A stretch of DNA of 64,000 bases from Rhizobiaceae bacterium (GTDB lineage: Bacteria; Pseudomonadota; Alphaproteobacteria; Rhizobiales; Rhizobiaceae). Below the pieces are notes generated by a model, which saw only the letters and a list, made by a program, of their open reading frames with translations, searched no databases and was not told where the DNA came from. Both the position numbers and the translations under genes were made by a program. Numbering within the stretch: the first letter of the stretch is position 1; each line of letters opens with the position of its first letter. Shown one piece after another: positions 17,296 through 27,105 of the stretch. The DNA is taken from positions 2,329,501 to 2,393,500 of the forward strand of contig JAMLJB010000001.1 in the NCBI GenBank assembly GCA_023953835.1, written 5' to 3'.

Positions 17296-18075
17296 ATGGT
17301 GGGACGTTTTGAGGGCATGACCGTGCTGCTGACCGGCGCGACCGGCGGTTTTGGTCGGCGTGCGGCCGCGCGATTCGCACAGGAAGGCGCCCGGCTCGTC
17401 CTTTCGGACATCGAAATGGCTCCGCTGGAAGCGCTTGTGGAGACGCTCGATTGCGAAACGGCTGTCGCGGCGGGCGACGTCAGCGACGAGAGGCTTTCCG
17501 AATCACTCGTCAAGCTGGCTCTTGCGCAGTTCGGCCAGCTTGACGTCGCGATCAACAATGCCGGCATCGTCCACAGCTTCGTGAGCCTTGCCAATCTGCC
17601 CACCGAGGAAGCCAGGCGCGTCATCGACGTCAATCTGCTCGGTGTGTTTTATGCCATGAAATACCAGCTTCCGGCGATAACCCGGCAGTTCCGCGAAACG
17701 AAGCGGCCCGGCGCCATTGTCAACATTGCTTCGTCAGCCGGTTTGAGCGCCGCACCGAAAATGGCGCTCTATGCCGCCGCGAAGCATGGGGTCATCGGCA
17801 TGACCAAGACCGCGGCGATCGAATATGCGGGCAAGGGCGTGCGGGTGAACGCGGTCTGCCCTTCCTATGCGCGCACGCCGATGGCGCAATCCTTCCTCAG
17901 GATCACCAAGGCGTCGGAGGAAGCGGCCTATGCGGAACTGACGCGCGGCGTTCCGATGAAACGGCTTGCGGAAGTGGACGAGGTGGTCGAGGCAATCATG
18001 TTCGCCGCCGATCCGAAGAACTCCTTCATGACCGGTGCGTCGATTCCGGTCGACGGCGGCGTTTCAGCGGTTTGA
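17296..18075 (+). CDS. Short-chain dehydrogenase/reductase (SDR)
   Basis: A predicted 259-residue classical SDR. The cofactor motif TGATGGFG, the acidic residue of DIEMAPLE (suggesting NAD), NNAG, the catalytic Ser in NIASSAG and the YAAAK Tyr/Lys pair are all present. It ends in DGGVSAV as usual. The ATG at 17296 (MVGRFEGMTVLLTG) fits the family length; a TTG at 17230 overlapping the MaoC stop is possible. It may oxidise the 3-hydroxyacyl product of the upstream hydratase, but the substrate is unproven. Confidence 0.9.
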   Translation: MVGRFEGMTVLLTGATGGFGRRAAARFAQEGARLVLSDIEMAPLEALVETLDCETAVAAGDVSDERLSESLVKLALAQFGQLDVAINNAGIVHSFVSLANLPTEEARRVIDVNLLGVFYAMKYQLPAITRQFRETKRPGAIVNIASSAGLSAAPKMALYAAAKHGVIGMTKTAAIEYAGKGVRVNAVCPSYARTPMAQSFLRITKASEEAAYAELTRGVPMKRLAEVDEVVEAIMFAADPKNSFMTGASIPVDGGVSAV

Positions 18076-18125
18076 TTTCGGCCATTTTTGCGCCAGACTG
18101 CGCAGATTGAACAGGAGCCGCCACC

Positions 18126-18491
18126 TTGCCAGAAGTCGCCATCATTGTGGAGTTCGAGACATTGGAGGGAGCGGAGCCGGAGTTTGTCCGCATCATGCGC
18201 GATCACGCGCAGCGCACGCTGGACGATGAGGAAGGCTGCCTCCGCTTCGATGTGTTCAAGCCCATCGATGATGACGGCGCGCCGATACCGAACTGCGTGA
18301 TCGTGGACGAGTTGTACGTTGATCAGGCGGCCGTTGAGGCGCACAGCCTGAATCCGCGCATGTCCGCGCTGCGTCTCATCATCGATCCCCTGCTGAAATC
18401 GCGGAGGAAGACAATCGCGCGTTCGCTCGCGGAGCATGAGCCGGAGCAGGGCATTCCTCCATCCGAATTGAACGCCGCCAATGATGACTGA
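18126..18491 (+). CDS. Antibiotic biosynthesis monooxygenase (ABM) domain protein
   Basis: A 121-residue protein with a ferredoxin-like ABM fold (VAIIVEFETLEGAEPEFVRI, DEEGCLRFDVFKPIDD, VIVDELYVDQAAVEAH). Relatives include YgiN-type quinol monooxygenases and heme-degrading enzymes. The start is a TTG at 18126 preceded by AGGAG 8-12 bases upstream; no ATG is available in frame before the conserved region. It follows the SDR by 50 bp on the same strand and may belong to the same transcription unit. Confidence 0.8.
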   Translation: MPEVAIIVEFETLEGAEPEFVRIMRDHAQRTLDDEEGCLRFDVFKPIDDDGAPIPNCVIVDELYVDQAAVEAHSLNPRMSALRLIIDPLLKSRRKTIARSLAEHEPEQGIPPSELNAANDD

Positions 18492-18525
18492 ACGCTCGCG
18501 GGCGGCCACCCATCTGCGAGACGGG

Positions 18526-18798
<273 letters not shown>

Positions 18799-19371
18799 TC
18801 AAGCGGCGGCGTCTTGCGCGGCCAATCCGAGGAACTCGAGCACATAGTCTGAAAAGGACCGCCAGCACTCGACGCGGAAGGACTCCTCGCCGTTGCGCAG
18901 CAGCACGATTTCCACCTTGCCGAGAACGGTGCGGGATGCCGCGCCCAGCGGAAACGCTTCCAGCGACAGGTCCTGCGGACAGCCGGCATTGAGCGTCGCC
19001 GCCGCGCCGGGTCCTGTGACCGAAAACGCGACATTCCTGTGGGAAATGTCGACCGCCGAATGAAGCGCTTTCACCTTGGCGCAATCGTCAAGTGGAGATT
19101 TGCCGGCTTCGTCGATGAGGAGCCATTCGTCGGGGCCAAGCCAAAGCGCCGTGCGCTCACCCTTGACCGTGGATGTTTTCGGCTTCGTCGGCAGGGCAAG
19201 GCCGATGGCTTTCGAGAGCGCCGAAAGGGAACTTGCGGGCGCGCGAAGCGATACGCGTTGTGCCGGAGGCAACGTTGCGACGCGAGCGGCGGGTGCGACG
19301 ATCTCACGTCCGGCTTGCGCCGGGCGGCGGTCCGCGATGGTGGCGCGCGATCTGGTGCTTGCCTTAGCCAT
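18799..19371 (-). CDS. soxG: Sarcosine oxidase subunit gamma
   Basis: A predicted 190-residue gamma subunit of heterotetrameric sarcosine oxidase (ALWLGPDEWLLIDEAG, SHRNVAFSVTGPGAAATLNAGCPQDLSL, FRVECWRSFSDYVLEFL, all family hallmarks). The ATG at 19371 overlaps the end of soxA by 8 bp. It is the last gene of soxBDAG and is required for assembly of the complex in described systems. Confidence 0.92.
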   Translation of the reverse strand: MAKASTRSRATIADRRPAQAGREIVAPAARVATLPPAQRVSLRAPASSLSALSKAIGLALPTKPKTSTVKGERTALWLGPDEWLLIDEAGKSPLDDCAKVKALHSAVDISHRNVAFSVTGPGAAATLNAGCPQDLSLEAFPLGAASRTVLGKVEIVLLRNGEESFRVECWRSFSDYVLEFLGLAAQDAAA

Positions 19372-22345
19372 TGAGCCGTTCTCCCTTCTCATCGAAGAAT
19401 ATGGTACCGCTTACCTCGACTTCGATCGTGCCATCGGGCATGGGTACGTAGAGCGTCTGGCCTATGCGGTTGCGGCCGTCCTCGACAAGTCCGAGCGCAA
19501 TCGAACGCCCGCAGTTTTCGGACCAGTAGCTCGACGTAACATGCCCGATCATCTTCATCGGGATCGGTTGGTTGGGGTCCTCCACGACCTGTGCGCCTTC
19601 CTCCAGCACCGCTATCGGGTCACTGGTCTTGAGCCCGACAAGCTGCCTGCGGCCCGGCGCGACAAGATCCGGTCGCTTCATGCCGCGAATGCCGACGAAA
19701 TCGGCCTTCTTCTTTCCCACGGCCCAATCCAGCCCGGCGTCATTGCAGGTCACGGTGCCGTCCGTGTCCTGCCCCACAATGATGTAGCCTTTTTCGGCGC
19801 GCAGAATGTGCATCGCCTCCGTGCCATAGGCGCAGGCATCATGTTTCCGGGCCTCCGCCCATAGCGCCTCCCACACAGATTGGCCGAAGTCGGACGGAAC
19901 GTTCACCTCAAAGCCACGGTCGCCTGTGAAGGACATACGGAACAGGCGGGTCGGCACGCCGCAGATCTTGCCCTCGCGCACCGACATGTGCGGCATCGCT
20001 TCATCCGAGAGATCGATGCCTTCGACCAGCGGCGCAATGATGTCGCGCGATTTCGGACCCTGGACGGCGATCACCGCCCATTGCTCGGTCGTCGAGGTCA
20101 GCCAGACATTGAGATGCGGAAACTCTGTCTGGAGATAGTCTTCCATGTGATTCATGACGCGCGGCGCGCCGCCGGTCGTGGTGGTCACGTGGAAACGGTC
20201 GGGCGCAAGGCGGCCCACCACGCCGTCATCATAGATAAAGCCGTCCTCGCGGAGCATGATGCCATACCGGCAACGGCCCGGCTCCAGCTTCTCCCACGGG
20301 TTGGTGTAGAGTAGTTCCATGAACTTCGCGGCGTCCGGGCCGACGACCTCGATCTTGCCGAGGGTAGAGGCGTCGAACAGGCCAGCGGTCTTGCGCACAG
20401 TGACGCATTCGCGGTTCACGGCCTTGTGCATGTCTTCGCCCGCTTGCGGGAAATACCAGGCGCGTTTCCAGTGCCCGACATCCTCGAACACCGCACCATG
20501 TGCCTCTGCCCATGAATGGATCGGCGTTTTGCGCGTCGGGTCGAACAGACCGGCGCGCGAATGGTTGACGATGGTGCCGAACGTGACCGGCGTATAGGGC
20601 GCGCGGAATGTGGTCAGCCCGACTTCCGGGATCGGCTTGTCGAGCGTTTCGGCGGCGATGGCGAGGCCGTGCATGTTGGAGGTCTTGCCCTGATCGGTCG
20701 CCATGCCATTGGTCGTGAAGCGCTTAACATGTTCGATGGAGCGCATGCCCTCGTGCACGGCCTGCCGGATGTCTTTTGCTGTGACATCGTTCTGGAAATC
20801 GATGAACGCCTTGACCGTTGTGCCTGCACCCGCGCCGGGAGCCGCGCCCAACATGCCGCCGGTCCAGCCGTCTTCGCCCTTTGCAGCGAGCCGAGGGAGC
20901 TTGCCGGTTTTTCCGGCGGCATCGGCTCCGGCGCGCTGCGCTTCCTCGATAGTGGCGGCCAATCCGTCCGTGCCTGCGCACGCGCCAACGGAAACGCAAT
21001 CCTGCGCATATGTGCCCGGCAGGAACCGTTGCGTTTCCTTGTCGAACGCGACCTTGCCGCGCGATTGCGAAAAAAGGTGCACGGATGGGGTCCACCCTGC
21101 CGAAACCAGCAGCGCGTCGCATTCGATGGTGCGGCGATTGCCGCCGGATTTGGACTCGACCACGATGGACGAAACGCGCAGCTTTCCGTTTGCCTTCACC
21201 ACTGCCCGACCGGGCAGCACGTCGATGCCAAGGGCGCGCGCTTCCTCCACCGTCTCGCCGCCCGGCGAGTCGCGCAGATCGACGATTGCCGCGATGCCCA
21301 CGCCTGCCTTCTTGAGGTCGATTGCCGCCCGGTAAGCGGAATCGTTGGAGGTGTAGACGGCGACATTGCGCCCGACCGCGACACCGTAGTGATTGAGGTA
21401 GGTCCGTGCCGCCGAGGCCAGCATGATGCCCGGCCGATCATTGTCGGCGAACACCATATGCCGCTCGATTGCGCCCGTCGCCAGCACGACCCGCCTGGCG
21501 CGCACCTGCCAAAGCCGCTCGCAGGGTGTGGCATGGTCGGGGTTGGCGAGGTGTTCGGTGACGCGCTCTGCGAGGGCGACGAAATTCTGCGCATAGTAGC
21601 CGAACGCGGTGGTGCGGGTGAGCAGGCGAACGTTGGGCATCGCCGCGAGCGCGGCAATTGTCGCCTGCGCCCAGGACCAGCCGTCCTGTCCTTCGATTTC
21701 GGCGCCTTTCTCGAAATGGAGAGCGCCGCCGAATGCAGCCCTTTCGTCGCAGAGAACGACGCGCACACCCGCTTGTGCCGCCGCGAGCGCGGCGGCCAGT
21801 CCGGCCGCGCCGCCGCCGACCACCAGCACGTCGCAATGCGCGTAGCGTGAAGAATAGTGATCCGGATCGGGCTGGTCCGGTGCAATGCCGAGTCCGGCAG
21901 CAGAGCGGATGTTCGGCTCATAAATACTTTTCCATGCCGCCTTCGGCCACATGAAGGTCTTGTAGTAAAAGCCCGCCGAGAAGAAGGGAGAGGCGAGGTC
22001 GTTCACCGCCCCGACATCGAAGGCGAGCGATGGCCAGCGATTTTGCGAATTGGCCGTCAGCCCGTCATAAAGCTCCTGAACCGTCGCGCGTATATTCGGT
22101 GTGCGCCTTGCTGCGTCGCGTTCGACGGACATCAGCGCGTTCGGCTCCTCGGCTCCTGCGGACAGGATGCCGCGCGGGCGGTGGTATTTGAACGAGCGCC
22201 CAACCAGATGCACGCCGTTGGCAAGCAGGGCCGAGGCGAGCGTGTCGCCTTCAAGGCCGGTAAAGTGCCTGCCGTCGAAGGTGAAGCGAGCGGTGCGGGC
22301 AGGGGTCAATCGGCCCGCCCCGGGAACACGGTACGCGCCGGCCAT
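19364..22345 (-). CDS. soxA: Sarcosine oxidase subunit alpha
   Basis: A 993-residue subunit. The N-terminal Fer2-like domain (about 1-100), an FAD/NAD-binding domain with the dinucleotide motif DVLVVGGGAAGLAAALAAA (about 173-191), and a C-terminal GcvT/aminomethyltransferase half that binds tetrahydrofolate are all recognisable. The complex oxidises sarcosine to glycine, yielding 5,10-methylene-THF and hydrogen peroxide. Length and order match the family (about 960-1000 residues). Do not confuse with sulfur-oxidation soxA. Confidence 0.96.
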   Translation of the reverse strand: MAGAYRVPGAGRLTPARTARFTFDGRHFTGLEGDTLASALLANGVHLVGRSFKYHRPRGILSAGAEEPNALMSVERDAARRTPNIRATVQELYDGLTANSQNRWPSLAFDVGAVNDLASPFFSAGFYYKTFMWPKAAWKSIYEPNIRSAAGLGIAPDQPDPDHYSSRYAHCDVLVVGGGAAGLAAALAAAQAGVRVVLCDERAAFGGALHFEKGAEIEGQDGWSWAQATIAALAAMPNVRLLTRTTAFGYYAQNFVALAERVTEHLANPDHATPCERLWQVRARRVVLATGAIERHMVFADNDRPGIMLASAARTYLNHYGVAVGRNVAVYTSNDSAYRAAIDLKKAGVGIAAIVDLRDSPGGETVEEARALGIDVLPGRAVVKANGKLRVSSIVVESKSGGNRRTIECDALLVSAGWTPSVHLFSQSRGKVAFDKETQRFLPGTYAQDCVSVGACAGTDGLAATIEEAQRAGADAAGKTGKLPRLAAKGEDGWTGGMLGAAPGAGAGTTVKAFIDFQNDVTAKDIRQAVHEGMRSIEHVKRFTTNGMATDQGKTSNMHGLAIAAETLDKPIPEVGLTTFRAPYTPVTFGTIVNHSRAGLFDPTRKTPIHSWAEAHGAVFEDVGHWKRAWYFPQAGEDMHKAVNRECVTVRKTAGLFDASTLGKIEVVGPDAAKFMELLYTNPWEKLEPGRCRYGIMLREDGFIYDDGVVGRLAPDRFHVTTTTGGAPRVMNHMEDYLQTEFPHLNVWLTSTTEQWAVIAVQGPKSRDIIAPLVEGIDLSDEAMPHMSVREGKICGVPTRLFRMSFTGDRGFEVNVPSDFGQSVWEALWAEARKHDACAYGTEAMHILRAEKGYIIVGQDTDGTVTCNDAGLDWAVGKKKADFVGIRGMKRPDLVAPGRRQLVGLKTSDPIAVLEEGAQVVEDPNQPIPMKMIGHVTSSYWSENCGRSIALGLVEDGRNRIGQTLYVPMPDGTIEVEVSGTIFFDEKGERLNG

Positions 22346-22391
22346 TATCTGATGCTCCCGTCGAATTTGCCTGCGAGTTTGGAAGCGCGGA

Positions 22392-22688
22392 TCATTTTGC
22401 CTTGCCTCCGTCCAGCGAGGGCTTCGGCTCGCCAGCCTTGTATGTCATCAGAAACCTGTCGCTCACCGTATCGCGCACGGCATTGAAGAAACGCGCGCAG
22501 CCATGTACGTGCCGCCAGCGTTCGTAGATGATGCCCTTCGGATTGGTGCGGATGAAGAAAAAGGCTTCGAATTCTTCGTCCGAAACGTCCGCGAGATGTG
22601 AGGAGCGCTCCACATGCGCCTCGCCCGCGTTGCGGAATTCGAGTTCCGGCCTTTCTTCCTCGCAATAGGGACAGCGTATAAGGAGCAT
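22392..22688 (-). CDS. soxD: Sarcosine oxidase subunit delta
   Basis: A 98-residue zinc-binding subunit. With the start at 22688 (MLLIRCPYCEE) the cysteines fall at positions 6 and 9 and the second zinc half-site (RWRHVHGCARFF) gives His60 and Cys64, close to the ligands of the described delta subunit. This supports 22688 over the TTG at 22694. GAGG lies about 9 bases upstream. It is placed between soxB (11 bp away) and soxA. Confidence 0.94.
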   Translation of the reverse strand: MLLIRCPYCEEERPELEFRNAGEAHVERSSHLADVSDEEFEAFFFIRTNPKGIIYERWRHVHGCARFFNAVRDTVSDRFLMTYKAGEPKPSLDGGKAK

Positions 22689-22699
22689 CGGCAAAGACC

Positions 22700-23953
22700 T
22701 CAGTGTGCGACGGCGGCGGCGGCCGCCTCGTCGATCAGACGCCCGGTGCGGAACCGCTCAAGCGTGAATGGCGCATTGATCGGATGCGGCTCGTCACGGG
22801 CGATGGTGTGTGCGAAAACATTGCCGGAACCGGGGGTGGCCTTGAACCCGCCGGTACCCCAGCCGCAATTTACGTAGAGTCCCTTGATGGGCGTCTTGGC
22901 CAGTATGGGCGATCGGTCGGGCGTGACATCCACGATGCCACCCCATGAGCGCAGCATCTTCATGCGCGTGAAGATGGGGAACATCTCGCAAATGGCGTCG
23001 AGCGTGTGGTTGATGATGTGCAGGCCGCCGGTCTGGGAATAGGAAATGTACTGGTCGGTGCCCGCGCCGATCACGAGTTCGCCTTTGTCGGACTGCGAAA
23101 CATAGGCATGCACCGTGTTGGACATGACGACGCAGGGGAAGACCGGCTTGACCGGCTCCGAGACCAGCGCCTGCAGCGGATAGCTTTCCAGCGGCATGCG
23201 TACACCCGCCATCTCCATGATGACGGAGGTGTGGCCCGCCGCGACAACGCCGACCTTCTTTGCACCGATGAAGCCGCGTGTCGTCTCGACACCCAGTACA
23301 TGTCCCTCCGGTGCGCGGCGGATGCCGGTCACCTCGCAGTTCTGGATGATGTCCACGCCGCGCGCATCCGCGCCGCGCGCATAGCCCCAAGCCACGGCAT
23401 CGTGCCGGGCCGTGCCGCCGCGCCGTTGCAGCGTCGCGCCCACGACCGGATAGCGTGCGTTGCGCGAGATGTTCAGCGGGGGGCAGAATTCCTTGGCTTC
23501 CTCCGGGGTAAGCCATTCATTGTCGATGCCGTTCAGACGGTTGGCGTGCACATGACGCTTCAGCACCTGCACATCGTGGACATTGTGCGCCAGCATCATC
23601 ACGCCGCGCGCGGAGTACATGACGTTGTAGTTGAGATCCTGGCTCAATCCGTCCCACAGCTTGACCGCGTGATCGTAGATTCCAGCGCTTTCGTCATAGA
23701 GATAGTTGGAACGGATGATCGTGGTGTTGCGGCCCGTATTGCCCCCGCCCAGCCAGCCCTTGTCGAGAACGGCCACATTCGTCACGCCATGTTCCTTGGC
23801 GAGGTAGTAGGCCGTCGCAAGACCATGACCGCCCGCGCCGACGATCACGACGTCATAGGCGCTTTTCGGCTCCGGCGAACGCCATTGGGCTTCCCAGCCC
23901 TTGTGGCCGCGCAGGGCTTCACGGGCGATGGCGAAAGCGGAGTATTTGCGCAT
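22700..23953 (-). CDS. soxB: Sarcosine oxidase subunit beta
   Basis: A 417-residue FAD-dependent oxidoreductase of the DAO family: the dinucleotide motif [20 protein letters not shown] near residue 35, [14 protein letters not shown], and [20 protein letters not shown], the region where the covalent FMN histidine of this subunit is expected. The C-terminal [16 protein letters not shown] is typical. It is the first gene of soxBDAG, oxidising the N-methyl group of sarcosine, usually in creatine, choline or glycine-betaine breakdown. Confidence 0.96.
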   Translation of the reverse strand: MRKYSAFAIAREALRGHKGWEAQWRSPEPKSAYDVVIVGAGGHGLATAYYLAKEHGVTNVAVLDKGWLGGGNTGRNTTIIRSNYLYDESAGIYDHAVKLWDGLSQDLNYNVMYSARGVMMLAHNVHDVQVLKRHVHANRLNGIDNEWLTPEEAKEFCPPLNISRNARYPVVGATLQRRGGTARHDAVAWGYARGADARGVDIIQNCEVTGIRRAPEGHVLGVETTRGFIGAKKVGVVAAGHTSVIMEMAGVRMPLESYPLQALVSEPVKPVFPCVVMSNTVHAYVSQSDKGELVIGAGTDQYISYSQTGGLHIINHTLDAICEMFPIFTRMKMLRSWGGIVDVTPDRSPILAKTPIKGLYVNCGWGTGGFKATPGSGNVFAHTIARDEPHPINAPFTLERFRTGRLIDEAAAAAVAH

Positions 23954-24032
23954 AGGTCGGGTGTCTCGCGTGGGCAGCGTTCATTAGCATTACAAGCTGA
24001 TACCAGCCAAGTTTGCGCTGATTGCGACACGC

Positions 24033-25244
24033 TCAGGCCTTGCGGCGAAGCACTCCGATATTTGGCAGCAGGATCGTCAGCAGCCCAAGCAGCGGCAGAT
24101 ATGAGCAGATGCGGAACACGTAGTCGATTCCACGGTGGTCCGCGACCACACCAAGCACCGCAGCCGCGATCCCGCCCATGCCGAAGGCAAAGCCAAAGAA
24201 TATTCCCGCAATCAGCCCGACGCGGCCCGGCACAAGTTCCTGGGCGAAGACGACGATGGCCGAGAATGCGGAAGAGAGAATGAGACCGATGAGGATCGAC
24301 AGGACAATCGTCCACTCATAGCTGGCGTAGGGCATTGCCAGCGTAAACGGCAAAACGCCGAGGATGGAGAACCAGATGACTGCCTTGGGGCCGAATCGGT
24401 CGCCGAACATGCCGCCGAGCAGCGTGCCCGCCGCCGAGGCGCCGAGGAAGGCAAACAGCATTATCTGCGAATGCTGCACGTCCACGCCGAATTTGTGGAT
24501 TACGTAGAATGTGTAGAAGCTGGAAATGGAAGCGATATAGATGTTCTTCGTGAACACAAGCAGCGCCAGAACCGTTAGCGCAATCGCGACCCGCCTGCGG
24601 GGGAGCGCGATCGACACGCCTCCAATCGGCTTGCGCGTGGTGTCGGCCCGGTAGCGGGCATACCAGTTTCCGACCTGCCACAGCACCGTGATGCCGATGA
24701 GCGCTCCGGCCGCGAACCATGCGATCGAATGCTGGCCGAAGGGGACCACGATGAAGGCCGCCAGCAAGGGACCCATGGATTGTCCGAAATTGCCGCCGAC
24801 CTGAAACAGCGATTGGGCGAGCCCGAACCTTCCCCCCGAGGCGAGGCGAGCGACGCGGGATGATTCGGGGTGGAATACCGCCGACCCTATGCCGATCAGC
24901 ATCGAGCCTGCCAGCAGCAGCCAGTAGTGGCCGGCATAGGCGAGCAACAACAGCCCGAACAGCGAGGCGCACATGCCATAGGGCAGCGAATGCGGCATTG
25001 GCTTCTTGTCAGTGACAAAGCCGATCACCGGCTGCAACAGGGATGCAGTCACCTGGAAAGCGAAGGTCAGCAATCCGATCTGCCAGAAATCGAGCTGATA
25101 GTTCTCTTTGAGGAGTGGATAGAGCGCGGCCAGCAGGGACTGCATGATGTCGTTGATCATGTGCCCGAAGCTGACGGCCAGGATAATAATGAAGGCGGTC
25201 CCATGCACGGAAACCGCCGATCTCTGTACCGCCGTGTCGTTCAC
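24033..25244 (-). CDS. MFS transporter, fosmidomycin-resistance (Fsr) type
   Basis: A predicted 403-residue protein with 12 hydrophobic segments. The opening SFGHMINDIMQSLLAALYPLLKE and the segment GIGSAVFHPESSRVARLASG (a variant of the Fsr signature with FHPEG) place it with Fsr-like exporters. The GTG at 25244 is the best start I can find, but its ribosome site is weak, and a GTG nearer the first membrane segment is possible. It is divergent from the phosphoethanolamine transferase across about 170 bp, and may be co-regulated with it. Confidence 0.85.
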   Translation of the reverse strand: MNDTAVQRSAVSVHGTAFIIILAVSFGHMINDIMQSLLAALYPLLKENYQLDFWQIGLLTFAFQVTASLLQPVIGFVTDKKPMPHSLPYGMCASLFGLLLLAYAGHYWLLLAGSMLIGIGSAVFHPESSRVARLASGGRFGLAQSLFQVGGNFGQSMGPLLAAFIVVPFGQHSIAWFAAGALIGITVLWQVGNWYARYRADTTRKPIGGVSIALPRRRVAIALTVLALLVFTKNIYIASISSFYTFYVIHKFGVDVQHSQIMLFAFLGASAAGTLLGGMFGDRFGPKAVIWFSILGVLPFTLAMPYASYEWTIVLSILIGLILSSAFSAIVVFAQELVPGRVGLIAGIFFGFAFGMGGIAAAVLGVVADHRGIDYVFRICSYLPLLGLLTILLPNIGVLRRKA

Positions 25245-25413
25245 GCCCAAACCCGCCGAAAAAATTCTGGTTCGCTGATACGCCTTGTGGCACCGCGTTC
25301 CAAGCGCTTCTGATGATGCAGAGCAGAGATTCCGGCAGGCCAGTTTCTGCGGCTCGTCATAAGTCCACCACAATCCGGGTCATGTGGCTATCCATCATTT
25401 GAGGCCAGTACAG

Positions 25414-27039
25414 ATGATCGTCAGGCGACCCGCGCTTTCCAGTACGTTTCTCAGCTTGCTTGTTGCCGGCTATCTGCTGTTTCTGCTCAACCTGTCCTTC
25501 TGGAGAAAGGCGGCCGCCTATTTTTCGGGAGAATTGCCCCATCTGCTTGAACTCGCCCTGATTCTGCTCCTTCTGCATTTTGTAGTGCTGCTGGCGCTGT
25601 CGTCGGAGCGGCTTACCAAGCCCGCCTTCATTTTCTTTATCCTCGTCGGGGCGATTTCGTCCTACTTTGTCGGCGCCTATGGCGTGATTATCGATCGCGA
25701 CATGTTGGTGAATGCATTCACCACGACGGGAACCGAAGCAGGCCACCTGATCACGCCCGCGCTGTTGTGGCACGTGGCGGTCTTTGGCGTGTTGCCCTCG
25801 CTCCTGCTGATTTTTATGGATATCCGCCATTCCCCGCTGTGGCTGAAGTTCCGCCGAAATACCCTTCTCATACTGATTTCACTGTCTGTCGCCGTTGCTA
25901 TTTTCGCCTCCCAGTTCTCGACATTCGCATCGATGTGGCGCGAGCAGCGCGAAGGCATGATGTCGTCCCTGGTGCCTGCCACTCCGATTGTCGGCGCGAT
26001 CAGCCTGGGGGTTCGGCAATTCCGCGAAATCGGCATCAAGGCCGAACCCTACGGCATCGACGCGCATCTCGGCAGGTTGATAGCGGCGTCGCGGAAGAAG
26101 GTGTTGACAGTGATCGTCGTCGGCGAGACCGCGCGGGCGGCGAATTTCGAACTGAACGGCTACAAGCGCGAGACCAATCCGGAACTCAAGGCGCTTGATG
26201 TCCTGAATTTTTCCAACGCGACGAGCTGCGGCACCGCAACGGCGGTTTCATTGCCGTGCATGTTCTCCCATTTCGGGAGAGCCAGATACACGAACATTCG
26301 CGGGCGTGGTTCCGAGAACCTGATGGACGTCCTCGCTCACGCCGGATTGCAAACGCAATGGTGGGAAAACAACACCGGGTCGAAGAATGTGGCCGATCGC
26401 ATCCGGCAGGTCGATTTCTATCACAAGACCGATCCCCGCTATTGTTCTCACGGAGAATGCCGTGACGACATATTGGTCGACTACCTGCGCGATCACATCG
26501 GCTCGTTCGCGGACCATACTGTGCTTGTCATCCATACGGGCGGGAGCCACGGCCCGGCCTACTATCTGCGGTATCCCGAATCATTCGAGCGCTTCAAGCC
26601 CGCCTGCCATACGGCGCAACTCGCGGATTGCGGGAACGAGGAGATCATCAACGCCTATGACAACAGCATCCTGTTCACGGACCACGTCCTTGCCCGCGTG
26701 ATCGGCGTGCTGCAAGAGCATGGGGAGTTTGCATCGTCGATGATCTACATGTCAGATCATGGAGAATCACTCGGCGAAAACGGCATGTACCTGCACGGGG
26801 CGCCTTATTTCATTGCGCCGCGCGAGCAGACCTCGATCCCGATGATTGCGTGGTTTTCAAAGGCCTATCAGGAAAATATGCACCTCGACACGGACTGCGT
26901 GCGAGGCGAAGCTGCAAAAGCTTTTTCGCATGACAACCTCTTTGCCACCGTGCTTGGCCTGATGAATGTCGAGACCTCCGTCTACGATCCATCGCTGGAT
27001 GCGTTTGCGTCTTGCCGGCACCCGGGATCGGTGTCGTAG
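25414..27039 (+). CDS. Phosphoethanolamine--lipid A transferase (EptA-like)
   Basis: A predicted 541-residue inner-membrane enzyme. About five N-terminal membrane segments are followed by a periplasmic sulfatase-fold domain. Active-site motifs: VVGETARAANFELNGY, SCGTATAVSLPCMFS (nucleophile expected at Thr276, flanked by a Cys272-Cys282 disulfide), HTGGSHGPAYY and YMSDHGESLGENGMYLHG, matching the zinc site of EptA/MCR enzymes. It transfers phosphoethanolamine from phosphatidylethanolamine to lipid A or another envelope glycan. The start at 25414 has GAGG 10 bases upstream; a GTG at 25384 is an alternative. Confidence 0.9.
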   Translation: MIVRRPALSSTFLSLLVAGYLLFLLNLSFWRKAAAYFSGELPHLLELALILLLLHFVVLLALSSERLTKPAFIFFILVGAISSYFVGAYGVIIDRDMLVNAFTTTGTEAGHLITPALLWHVAVFGVLPSLLLIFMDIRHSPLWLKFRRNTLLILISLSVAVAIFASQFSTFASMWREQREGMMSSLVPATPIVGAISLGVRQFREIGIKAEPYGIDAHLGRLIAASRKKVLTVIVVGETARAANFELNGYKRETNPELKALDVLNFSNATSCGTATAVSLPCMFSHFGRARYTNIRGRGSENLMDVLAHAGLQTQWWENNTGSKNVADRIRQVDFYHKTDPRYCSHGECRDDILVDYLRDHIGSFADHTVLVIHTGGSHGPAYYLRYPESFERFKPACHTAQLADCGNEEIINAYDNSILFTDHVLARVIGVLQEHGEFASSMIYMSDHGESLGENGMYLHGAPYFIAPREQTSIPMIAWFSKAYQENMHLDTDCVRGEAAKAFSHDNLFATVLGLMNVETSVYDPSLDAFASCRHPGSVS

Positions 27040-27105
27040 CCGGACTTGTGGGTAGCGCATCGGAACGGTCGCATCCTGAATGGGTGAATGTTAAGACCAC
27101 CCGCG

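Noticed and set aside
20516..21850. 444-codon plus-strand open frame opposite soxA
   Set aside because: soxA is complete and conserved on the other strand; no ribosome site or domain in the plus-strand frame.
18799..23953. Reading sox genes as sulfur (thiosulfate) oxidation
   Set aside because: The subunits are flavoprotein and GcvT-type, with the zinc-binding delta subunit: sarcosine oxidase. The shared symbol is only a naming clash.
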